This document shows, in pieces, positions 1 through 6,409 of a DNA stretch of 22,134 nucleotides (the stretch's first letter is position 1; each line of letters starts with the position of its first letter). Source of the stretch: Comamonadaceae bacterium UBA2334. GTDB taxonomy: Bacteria > Pseudomonadota > Gammaproteobacteria > Burkholderiales > Burkholderiaceae_C. The position numbers and the translations under genes were made by a program. The DNA is taken from positions 1 to 22,134 of the forward strand of contig DDUQ01000022.1 in the NCBI GenBank assembly GCA_002344885.1, given 5' to 3'. Below the pieces are notes generated by a model, which was not told where the DNA came from, searched no databases, and saw nothing but the letters and a program-made list of their open reading frames with translations.

Positions 1-162
1 AGGGGGTGTGGCAGGTTCGGCAGGCGCGGCGGGCGGTTCGGATTTGCCGCAGCCTGTCAACCACAGGCCACTTGCCAGTGCCAGCGTGCCGACGGCCCAC
101 CGGGTTGCAGGTGGCACCACGCGGGCAAGGAAGGAGCGCGTCGGGAACACAGGATGGGGCAT
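1..162 (-). CDS. Putative lipoprotein, N-terminal part (runs off window)
   Basis: The minus-strand frame starting at an ATG (160-162) encodes 54 residues before the window edge. It has an arginine-bearing n-region, a hydrophobic stretch (about residues 24-36) and a lipobox Leu-Thr-Gly-Cys with Cys at residue 38. A Pro/Ala-rich linker follows (SEPPAAPAEPATPP). This is the classic layout of a type II signal peptide, so the protein is probably lipid-anchored in the envelope. The start lies 14 nt after the thiL stop on the same strand, so it is probably cotranscribed with thiL. The mature domain is outside the window and no function can be assigned. In many bacteria pgpA follows thiL, and this N-terminus is not PgpA. 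Confidence 0.72.
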   Translation of the reverse strand, partial: MPHPVFPTRSFLARVVPPATRWAVGTLALASGLWLTGCGKSEPPAAPAEPATPP

Positions 163-176
163 GGTCGGGCCTGCCG

Positions 177-1145
177 TCAGGCGAAATGGTCAAACGACCG
201 GGTTGTCAGTGTCACGGGTGCGCCGTCAGGGCCCACACATTTCAAACCGGGAGAAGCCGTGATGGTACCGATGCGCGTGACGGGTGTCTGCGCGGTGTGG
301 GCTGCTTGCGACACCTGCGCACGCGCAGAGGGTGGTGCGGTGAACACCAGTTCATAGTCGTCACCGCCATTCAGCGCGAAATCAGGTAAAAAATGCGCTG
401 CAGCGCTTGTCAATATTGGGCTGACAGCTACTGAACTAATTATGTCGCCCGCCCGCAATTCGGCCCCCGTGCCGCTGGCCGCGAGGATGTGACCCAGGTC
501 GCCCAGCAGGCCATCGCTCACGTCGGCGGCTGCATGGGCCACGCCACGGAGCGCCAGGCCCAGGGCCACGCGGGGCGTGGGGCGTTCCATGCGCTGGCGC
601 ACGGTGGCAAAGTCTGCTGCGTCGAGGTGGGCCTTGCCCCTGAACACCTCCAATGCCAGCCGAGCGTCACCCAGCGTGCCGCTGACGTACACATCGTCAC
701 CCACGCGGGCCGCATCGCGCCGCAAAGCTTGGTGCTGGGGCACCTGGCCGAACACGGTGATGCATATGTTCAGCGGTCCGGCCGTGGTGTCGCCCCCCAC
801 CAGTGCACACCCGTGCGCATCGGCCAGGGCCAGCAAACCTTTGGAAAAACCGGCCAGCCAGGCCTCATCTGCCCTGGGCAGCGACAGCGCCAGGGTGAAG
901 GCCAGGGGTTTGGCGCCCATCGCGGCCAGGTCGCTCAGGTTGACGGCCAGCGCCTTGTGGCCCAGTGCCTCCGAGTCGACGGTTGACAGAAAGTGCCGCC
1001 CCTCCACCAGCATGTCGGTGGACACGGCCAGCCGCATGCCGGGTGCCGGTGCCAGCAGGGCACAGTCGTCGCCGTTGCCCAGGGCCACGCCGTCCGGTCG
1101 CAGGGCGTGCTGGAAATAGCGGCGGATGAGTTCGAACTCGCCCAT
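177..1145 (-). CDS. thiL: Thiamine-monophosphate kinase ThiL
   Basis: ThiL phosphorylates thiamine monophosphate with ATP to thiamine diphosphate, the last step of cofactor synthesis, in the cytoplasm. The 322-residue length fits the family. Visible motifs are GNGDDCALL (23-31), STDMLVEGRHF (42-52), NLSDLAAMGA (69-78), VGGDTT (116-121), DVSDGLLGDLGHI (208-220) and GGDDYEL (260-266); the Asp-rich ones bind Mg-ATP. The ATG at 1145 was chosen because it precedes the conserved MGEFELIRR start. The frame stays open upstream to 1616, but that part overlaps the preceding gene and looks like shadow coding. Residues about 235-254 are encoded by an AT-richer miniature repeat (385-442), in a variable loop before GGDDYEL. 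The gene lies 26 nt downstream of the COG4389 gene on the same strand. Confidence 0.96.
   Translation of the reverse strand: MGEFELIRRYFQHALRPDGVALGNGDDCALLAPAPGMRLAVSTDMLVEGRHFLSTVDSEALGHKALAVNLSDLAAMGAKPLAFTLALSLPRADEAWLAGFSKGLLALADAHGCALVGGDTTAGPLNICITVFGQVPQHQALRRDAARVGDDVYVSGTLGDARLALEVFRGKAHLDAADFATVRQRMERPTPRVALGLALRGVAHAAADVSDGLLGDLGHILAASGTGAELRAGDIISSVAVSPILTSAAAHFLPDFALNGGDDYELVFTAPPSARAQVSQAAHTAQTPVTRIGTITASPGLKCVGPDGAPVTLTTRSFDHFA
385..442 (-). repeat. Miniature repeat copy A, in frame inside thiL
   Basis: Read on the minus strand this AT-richer patch carries TTCAGTAGCT, then about 18 nt, then GACAAGCGCTGCAGCGC and ATTTTTTA. These anchors match, in order, those of the copies at 8631-8690, 12613-12671, 16703-16757 and 18186-18247. 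It keeps the thiL frame open and encodes residues about 235-254. It lies in the same orientation as the gene. The similarity was found by eye; a profile search would be needed for statistics. Confidence 0.6.
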
Positions 1146-1171
1146 GTGGGGTCCTGCCAATTGGGGGGACG

Positions 1172-3220
1172 TCAGTTTTTGGTGGGTGGTGGATCGTCTG
1201 CCACGCTGGCAGGTTGCGGTGGCAGCAGGAAGCTCATGGGCGCGTTGCGCCAGCGCAGCCACAGGGCAGCCCGGATGCGCTCCCGGTTCACGTTGCTGAT
1301 GGCCTGTGCCTTCAGTGCCAGCCGGAAGGCCAGGTAAAAGCTGACCGCCAGGTTGATGGGGCCCACCACGGCAATGCCCGCCACCGCAAGCCAGAAGCCG
1401 GGTGTGAGCAAGGCGCTCCAGCCCAGGGTGGCCACGGCTGCCGACACCTGACCGGCCGACAGCGTGACGTGCCGCACCTCCAAGCCCAGGCCGAAGAATC
1501 CAAACACCACAGGCACGATGCCCAGCATCAGCCCCAGCGACACGTTGGCCGCCAGGCCTGACACATTGGCCCGCAGCCAGGTGGCCCAGCGCAGCGCCCG
1601 TTCTTTGCCCAGCCAACGGGTGGCGCGCGGGTGGTGTGTGAGCGCCGAGTCCAGCCGGTGCAGCACAAACCAGTTTTCGAACCAGCCCGCCACGATGCTG
1701 CTGGCAAACAGCAGCACCCCCGTGAAGGCCGCAAACAGGGCCGTCGGGCCGACAACGTTCATGTCGTGCAGCACATGGTGGGCCTTCTCGGCATCGATCA
1801 TGTGGCTACCGCTGAACACATTCAGTGCAAAGCTGATGAGCAGCACCACCGGCACCACCAGCGCCAGATTGCCCGCGATGGCGGCCACCTGCGAGCGGAA
1901 CAGGTTGGCCACTTCGTCCACGAATTGCATCACGGCGCCGGGTGCCTGCAGGTCTTTGAGTTTGGCCACCATGGCCGGGGCGGTGACGGCGGGCTGCTTG
2001 GTTGCTACCGTCCAGTGCAGCAGTTGCACCAGCACGAACGACAGGGCGTAGTTCATGCCGGCGGCAAACCCCATCCAGAACGGCGACAGCGCAAGCCCGT
2101 AAAGCAGGAATTTTCCCCACGTGGTGAAACCGATGATCGCCCCGCCCCCGGCAGCATGGCGCAGCATGGCCATGTACTCGGCCCGGTCGCGGGTGATGTA
2201 GTGCTCACCGGTTTCGGCACTGCGCTCGGCCACTTTGGCTGCCGTGAGGTGGGTGCTGCTTGCGATCAGCGCACGGACGCTGCGGCTGCGGTGGCCGACA
2301 TGGACCAGTTCCAAGAGAAGTGTGACGGTGGCCTGTGCCGGGTTGGCAGACAGCAGACAGTTCAGCAGGTGGTGGATGCGCTGCACCCGGTCGCGCAGCT
2401 GCCGCAGCCTGAAGACAATGCCCACCGAAATGCCGTGTTCGTCCAGATGGGCGTACACCGTTTTGGCCGCTTCGAGGCAGGTTGCGAGCTGCTTGCGCAG
2501 GGCATCTGCCGCCGCTGCCGCCTCTTTGCTGCGCGGGCCGAAGGTTGCCAGACTGGTTTGCAGCGCGTCCATCTTGCCGGGCAAAGCCAGAAAGGCCCGG
2601 CTGCGCAGGGCCTCCTGCGACATCCGCACGCGCACTTCAGCCGCAAAGCCCGTGGCACTGACCTGGCTCACGCTGAACAGGATGGCATCTGTCAGCTCCT
2701 GCAGCCACCGGTTGGATGTGGTGGTCGCGGTGCGTGTGACGTCCGGCGTGGTGGGCGCTTCGTCGTCTGGCGCGAACAAGGTGTCTTTCAGCCGCAGCAG
2801 CAGCGAGGGCGGCAGCGCGCCGATCCACTCTGTATCGCTCTCTGTGGGGAACACCAGGCTGAACAGTTCTGAGGGGTGTGATGTGTCGGGCGTGCCGGGC
2901 AGCAGCTTGTTGCGCAGCCGGAAGCCCAACTCGCTGAGAAAAGCGGTGCGTGGTGCAAAGCCGAAGTCGGCCAGCAACGGGGCCAGGTCCATGTTTTCAC
3001 GGAAGGCGGCCCACCAGCTTTGCCAGGCCTGCAGGCGGTCGGGCTGGGCCGCCAGTTCGTCCAGCAGGCACTCGATGCGCCCGATGCAAGCCTGTGCATC
3101 CTGGCCGTTGCCGCGAATCCAGCTCAGGGCTGACACCAGCCACAGGTGCCGTTGCGCCACCAACGCTTGCGGGTCAAGCTGGGCCAGCAGATCGGAGGGG
3201 GTGAGGGACGGCTGTGCCAT
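1172..3220 (-). CDS. COG4389/PF10136-type membrane protein ('site-specific recombinase' family, Gcr)
   Basis: This 682-residue protein resembles the family that databases label 'site-specific recombinase' (COG4389, SpecificRecomb). The N-terminal half (about 1-345) is soluble, helical and charged. The C-terminal half holds several hydrophobic segments, near residues 357-380, 385-405, 445-470, 490-515, 555-580 and 605-635, so it should be an inner-membrane protein. No serine- or tyrosine-recombinase catalytic signature is apparent, so the family name is probably misleading and the true function is unknown. The ATG at 3218-3220 lies 2 nt after the apaG stop, where the TGAGG of the junction sits directly before the start, consistent with translational coupling. 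thiL follows 26 nt downstream. Confidence 0.85.
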   Translation of the reverse strand: MAQPSLTPSDLLAQLDPQALVAQRHLWLVSALSWIRGNGQDAQACIGRIECLLDELAAQPDRLQAWQSWWAAFRENMDLAPLLADFGFAPRTAFLSELGFRLRNKLLPGTPDTSHPSELFSLVFPTESDTEWIGALPPSLLLRLKDTLFAPDDEAPTTPDVTRTATTTSNRWLQELTDAILFSVSQVSATGFAAEVRVRMSQEALRSRAFLALPGKMDALQTSLATFGPRSKEAAAAADALRKQLATCLEAAKTVYAHLDEHGISVGIVFRLRQLRDRVQRIHHLLNCLLSANPAQATVTLLLELVHVGHRSRSVRALIASSTHLTAAKVAERSAETGEHYITRDRAEYMAMLRHAAGGGAIIGFTTWGKFLLYGLALSPFWMGFAAGMNYALSFVLVQLLHWTVATKQPAVTAPAMVAKLKDLQAPGAVMQFVDEVANLFRSQVAAIAGNLALVVPVVLLISFALNVFSGSHMIDAEKAHHVLHDMNVVGPTALFAAFTGVLLFASSIVAGWFENWFVLHRLDSALTHHPRATRWLGKERALRWATWLRANVSGLAANVSLGLMLGIVPVVFGFFGLGLEVRHVTLSAGQVSAAVATLGWSALLTPGFWLAVAGIAVVGPINLAVSFYLAFRLALKAQAISNVNRERIRAALWLRWRNAPMSFLLPPQPASVADDPPPTKN

Positions 3221-3222
3221 CC

Positions 3223-3615
3223 TCAGTGCAGCACGCGCGAAGGGGTGCCGGTCACACCGGCGTCCAGCACGAAGGCGGGCACCTCGGCTTCAAAACGCTC
3301 GCCGTCTTCGGCCACACAGAAAAAACTGCCGCGCATGATGCCGGTGGCCGCGTGCAGACGGGTGCCGCTGGTGTACTGGAACGACTCGCCGGGCTTCAGC
3401 AAGGGCTGTTGGCCCACGGCACCCAGGCCTTTGACCTCCTGGCTGTGCCCCGATGCATCGTTGATGATCCAGTGCCGGGCAATCAGCTGTGCAGCCACTT
3501 TGCCCGTGTTGCGGATGGTGAGGGTGTAGGCAAACACCCAGACACCCCGGGCAGCATCGGACTGCTCGGGCAGGAACTCGGGCTGGGCTTCGCAGGTGAA
3601 CTGGTATGCAGGCAT
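3223..3615 (-). CDS. apaG: ApaG protein (Co2+/Mg2+ efflux-associated family)
   Basis: This 130-residue protein matches ApaG in length and in its fibronectin-III-like beta-sandwich sequence. It includes the conserved glycine motif GLGAVG (63-68), followed by QQPLLKPGESFQYTSGT and the MRGSFF strand. The family has been linked to cobalt resistance and magnesium efflux, but its biochemical role is not settled. The start at 3615 (MPAYQFTCEA) is the usual ApaG N-terminus; an upstream in-frame extension to 3717 lacks family resemblance and would run into the divergent promoter region. It is the first gene of a minus-strand run apaG, COG4389 gene, thiL, lipoprotein. In Burkholderiales the divergent or adjacent neighbour is often rpe, which is absent here. 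Confidence 0.93.
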   Translation of the reverse strand: MPAYQFTCEAQPEFLPEQSDAARGVWVFAYTLTIRNTGKVAAQLIARHWIINDASGHSQEVKGLGAVGQQPLLKPGESFQYTSGTRLHAATGIMRGSFFCVAEDGERFEAEVPAFVLDAGVTGTPSRVLH

Positions 3616-3698
3616 GGCCCGCACTGTACCGCGATCTGTCAGGGCCCCGTGCTTGTGGGGCATTCGACGCAAATGTGAGCCAATGCGGGCATCACCGA

Positions 3699-3726
3699 TT
3701 GTGGCGCGGCAAATCATTGCTATGCT
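3699..3726 (+). promoter_or_regulatory. Candidate sigma70 promoter with extended -10
   Basis: TTGTGG (3699-3704) and TATGCT (3721-3726) are separated by 16 nt. The -10 is preceded by TGC, forming an extended -10. It lies about 49 nt before the ATG of the P-loop gene, in the 159-nt gap divergent from apaG. A good ribosome-binding site, AGGAG (3762-3766), follows 8 nt before that ATG. This is consensus matching only. Confidence 0.4.
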
Positions 3727-3774
3727 GTTGTGCCAAGCCCCGTTTCAAGGGGCGTGGCCTGAGGAGACCTGAAC

Positions 3775-4368
3775 ATGACGCTGCGTTACACCTATGTGTC
3801 CCCGCAACTGCCCGACAACAAGCTGCGGCTGTACCCGACCCAGGTCGTCAACATCATCGGCGGGCCGGGGTGCGACAAATCGTTGTTCACATCCGCCATC
3901 GTGCTCAACCTGCACCTGCGTGGCAAAACGGTAGAAACCATTCCTGACTTTGCCAAAACCAAGGTGTGGTTGCAGGACTACGAAGCCCTGCGCAACCAGT
4001 GGGCCATTGCGCAGCACCATTTCGAGCTGCTGGAGGTGCTCGATGGCCAGGTGCAGTTTCTGGTCACCGAATGTTCGCTGCCACAGCTGCTCTATTACAA
4101 CGAAAACTACGCCGACAACATCTGCGACGTGGGCAAGACCCACCAGCAGATACTGGACTGGCACGGCCAGTTCAACAACGTCAACGTGATGGTCAAGCGC
4201 AGCCCGACCAAGCGGTATGTTCGTTCAGGCCGTTTGCAGGAAGAGCCCCAGGCGCTGCAGATTGACGAAGACATCCAGGCGCTGATGACCCGCGAAGGCA
4301 TTCCGTTCACCGTGCTCGACGCCGATCCGGCAGCCATCCAGGCCTTTGCCGAATCGTTGGGCCAGTGA
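3775..4368 (+). CDS. P-loop NTPase-like protein with degenerate Walker A (phage-type nucleotide-kinase/AAA fold)
   Basis: The 197-residue product has a beta strand (QVVNIIG) leading into GGPGCDKS (residues about 29-36). In related P-loop proteins, common in phages and some bacteria, the motif is GGPGxGKS/T, so the glycine before the lysine is Asp here. Later regions also follow the family plan: ETIPDFAKTKVW after the first helix; FLVTECSLPQLLYY where relatives tend to have an Asp (TDSPL-like); and a C-terminal RSGRLQEEPQALQIDEDI then GIPFTVLDAD. The second acidic position is also shifted (Glu-Cys). It may bind nucleotide weakly or act as a pseudo-enzyme. The ATG has a strong AGGAG 8 nt upstream. 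It stands alone, divergent from apaG and convergent with fapA. The family call is by recalled motif pattern only. Confidence 0.7.
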   Translation: MTLRYTYVSPQLPDNKLRLYPTQVVNIIGGPGCDKSLFTSAIVLNLHLRGKTVETIPDFAKTKVWLQDYEALRNQWAIAQHHFELLEVLDGQVQFLVTECSLPQLLYYNENYADNICDVGKTHQQILDWHGQFNNVNVMVKRSPTKRYVRSGRLQEEPQALQIDEDIQALMTREGIPFTVLDADPAAIQAFAESLGQ

Positions 4369-4393
4369 TGGGGCCTGCCGCGTTGCGGTGAGT

Positions 4394-4407
4394 GGGCCTG
4401 ACGGCCC
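4394..4407. terminator. Weak hairpin between convergent genes
   Basis: GGGCC-TGAC-GGCCC forms a 5-bp GC stem with a 4-nt loop in the 68-nt gap between the P-loop gene and fapA, which converge. On the plus strand it is followed by only TTC. A second possible stem, CAGCC with GGCTG (4410-4429), follows. It may help terminate transcription, but the lack of a U-run makes this tentative. Confidence 0.3.
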
Positions 4408-4436
4408 TTCAGCCAGACACCTGAGGCTGTTCAATC

Positions 4437-6161
4437 TCAGCTGCCCAGCACCAGTTCTCCGGCCTCGTTGAGGCGGAAGACGCCTTTTTCGCGGCGCTCG
4501 GCGGTTTTCCAGACCTTGCCACCCAGGCGCACCTCGGTGCCGCCGTGGATGGCGTAATCGACGGCGATGTGGGCGTCGCCCGCCAGTTGCATGGCTTCTG
4601 TCAGGTGGGCGCGCTGCGCTTCCAGCTCCAGCAGTTCGCTCTGGTGCATTTCCTGCGTGATGGTGGCACGGCCCGACAGGTCATCCTTGTTGCGCTCGGG
4701 GTGGGTGGTGACAAAGTCGATGATCTTTTGCAGGTTGGCCACCTCGGCTTCGTGCTTGGCCTTGCGTTGGTCCAGCAGGAACAGTTCTTTCGTGAGGGCG
4801 GGGTTGAACCCGGCCTGTAGCACGGTCAGCGGGCCAGCATCGGAACCCGCCTCGGCCACCCGGATGCTGACGGTGGCCCGTGCATGCCCGCCGATGAATT
4901 TGCCCTTTTTGCCACCCGGCTTGCCCACCACCACATGACCCAGCGCCGTCAGTTCGCTGTGCAGGGCGTAGTCTTCGAGCTCGACATTGGCCTCGGAGCG
5001 CAGGTAGGCGTTTTCTGCATACTTGGCATGGATGTGCCCCTGTGCCACCACTTTGGCGCTGAACCAGCTGCTCAGGCCCGACTCTTTGCTGTTGTACTCG
5101 CTGTGCCCGATCACACCGCCCTTGATGGTCACGTTGCCGGTCGCTTCGATCACGCCCGCCAGCACGGCACCGCCCACGGTCACATCGCCGCTGCACGTCA
5201 CTTTCATGCCGTCGGTGACATCACCTTTGATTTGGATGGCACCGTCGAACTTCACATTGCCCGTGGACAGGTCAACCTGCGGCAACACGATGTTGGGGTC
5301 CACCTTCACGCCGCGTGACACCATCACGGGCTGACCGGTCACGCTTGCCACCAGCAAGTCGGCATCGTTGGGGTCGGTTTCTGCCCCTTTCAGCCCCGGC
5401 GCAAACGGCCAGCTCGTGCCCGGCTTGGGCCGCAAGGCGTTGCCGCCCACGTCAAAGCCTTCTTCGCCGGGGGTGGGCGGGATGCGGCGCATCAGCGGCG
5501 TGCCCGCCTTGACCACCACCAGGTCGCCCAGGTCGCGGAAATCGGCAAAACCGTGCTCGTCGATGTGTGGGTGGCGCTCGGCCATGTCGGGCACCAGTTG
5601 CTCGAACCGGGTGTTTTCTCCGTTCACGCAGGCTTTGCCTTGTGCGACAAGCACTTCTGTGGCCTGGCCTGCTGCCACTGCTGCCGAAATGGCTTCTTCC
5701 AGCAGCCCGGCACGCACGCCTTTTTCACCCAATGCGGCCTGCACCTGCTCCAGCGTCAGGTTCACCCCGCCTTGGGGCGGCGCGAGCGTGAGGGTGGCCG
5801 ACATCTTGTCCTTGCTGATCTGCACCACGCATCGGGCATCGCGCTTTTCGCCGATGGCGACTTTCAGCGGCAGCTTGGTGCCGGGCATCTGCTGGATCAG
5901 CTGTTGAATGCCGGTGTCGTTCTGCCACAGGTCGCCAAAGCCTTGCGTTTTGACCAGCGCGTGGATGTCGGCAGGTTGCAGCTTGGGGCCTGGGGTGGCA
6001 CCGTCCGACGCAGGGGTGTAGGTGGCCAGCAGGGTGCGCTGGTCACTGTCGATGGCCAAGGTGATGCCGCCGGTGTCGGCCACAGCCGGGGCAGCCGCTG
6101 CGGGTGCGGCGGTGGGGGTCTCTGGCGTTGCGGTGTCTGTGGTGGTGGGCGCGTTGTCCAT
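4437..6161 (-). CDS. FapA-like DUF342 protein
   Basis: The 574-residue product has the layout of the FapA/DUF342 family. A low-complexity Thr/Pro/Ala start (2-32) is followed by an N-terminal FapA domain (about 35-275). Then comes a right-handed beta-helix of short repeats (about 277-440; for example FDGAIQIKGDVTDGMKVTC and GNVTIKGGVIG), and a C-terminal coiled coil (about 453-524; KELFLLDQRKAKHEAEVANL). Known members act in flagellar pole assembly or polymer-associated functions, and many have no assigned role. The ATG at 6161 has a clear GGGAG (complement of 6166-6170) 4 nt upstream; the frame is open further up to 6299 without similarity. It is divergent from a diguanylate cyclase, with a 25-bp inverted repeat between them. 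No flagellar genes are present in the window. Confidence 0.88.
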   Translation of the reverse strand: MDNAPTTTDTATPETPTAAPAAAAPAVADTGGITLAIDSDQRTLLATYTPASDGATPGPKLQPADIHALVKTQGFGDLWQNDTGIQQLIQQMPGTKLPLKVAIGEKRDARCVVQISKDKMSATLTLAPPQGGVNLTLEQVQAALGEKGVRAGLLEEAISAAVAAGQATEVLVAQGKACVNGENTRFEQLVPDMAERHPHIDEHGFADFRDLGDLVVVKAGTPLMRRIPPTPGEEGFDVGGNALRPKPGTSWPFAPGLKGAETDPNDADLLVASVTGQPVMVSRGVKVDPNIVLPQVDLSTGNVKFDGAIQIKGDVTDGMKVTCSGDVTVGGAVLAGVIEATGNVTIKGGVIGHSEYNSKESGLSSWFSAKVVAQGHIHAKYAENAYLRSEANVELEDYALHSELTALGHVVVGKPGGKKGKFIGGHARATVSIRVAEAGSDAGPLTVLQAGFNPALTKELFLLDQRKAKHEAEVANLQKIIDFVTTHPERNKDDLSGRATITQEMHQSELLELEAQRAHLTEAMQLAGDAHIAVDYAIHGGTEVRLGGKVWKTAERREKGVFRLNEAGELVLGS

Positions 6162-6230
6162 TTGTCTCCCCCTTTGTGAGGTGATGGCCAGTTCGCCAGG
6201 GTTCGGGTGTTTGCGCCTCATTGTGAATGC

Positions 6231-6255
6231 TTTGTTGTGCATTGACCACAACAAA
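6231..6255. promoter_or_regulatory. Perfect 9-bp inverted repeat between fapA and the diguanylate cyclase gene
   Basis: TTTGTTGTG (6231-6239) and CACAACAAA (6247-6255) are perfect inverted copies separated by 7 bp. The site lies in the 248-nt divergent gap, 70-94 nt upstream of the fapA ATG and about 155-179 nt upstream of the cyclase start. Its symmetry and position suggest an operator for a dimeric regulator. The regulator is unknown. The rest of the gap holds no gene that I can support. Confidence 0.5.
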
Positions 6256-6409
6256 CAACGTGAAAAACGGGGCCAGTTCCATGGGTTCCAACATGACAAG
6301 GTTTGATGTGCCTCAATACGGTTTGGCGGGCTTCGGTCATCATGTCAACAGAAGATCCGACACACGTTGTGGTGCGGGTCAATCGAAACAGGGCTTCACA
6401 GGAGTGCAG

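Noticed and set aside
1146..1616. N-terminal extension of thiL
   Set aside because: It overlaps the end of the COG4389 gene, and the normal ThiL start lies at 1145.
6227..6409. Upstream extension of the diguanylate cyclase
   Set aside because: It includes the inverted repeat and lacks similarity; the GTG at 6410 has AGGAG at 5 nt and leads directly into TM1.
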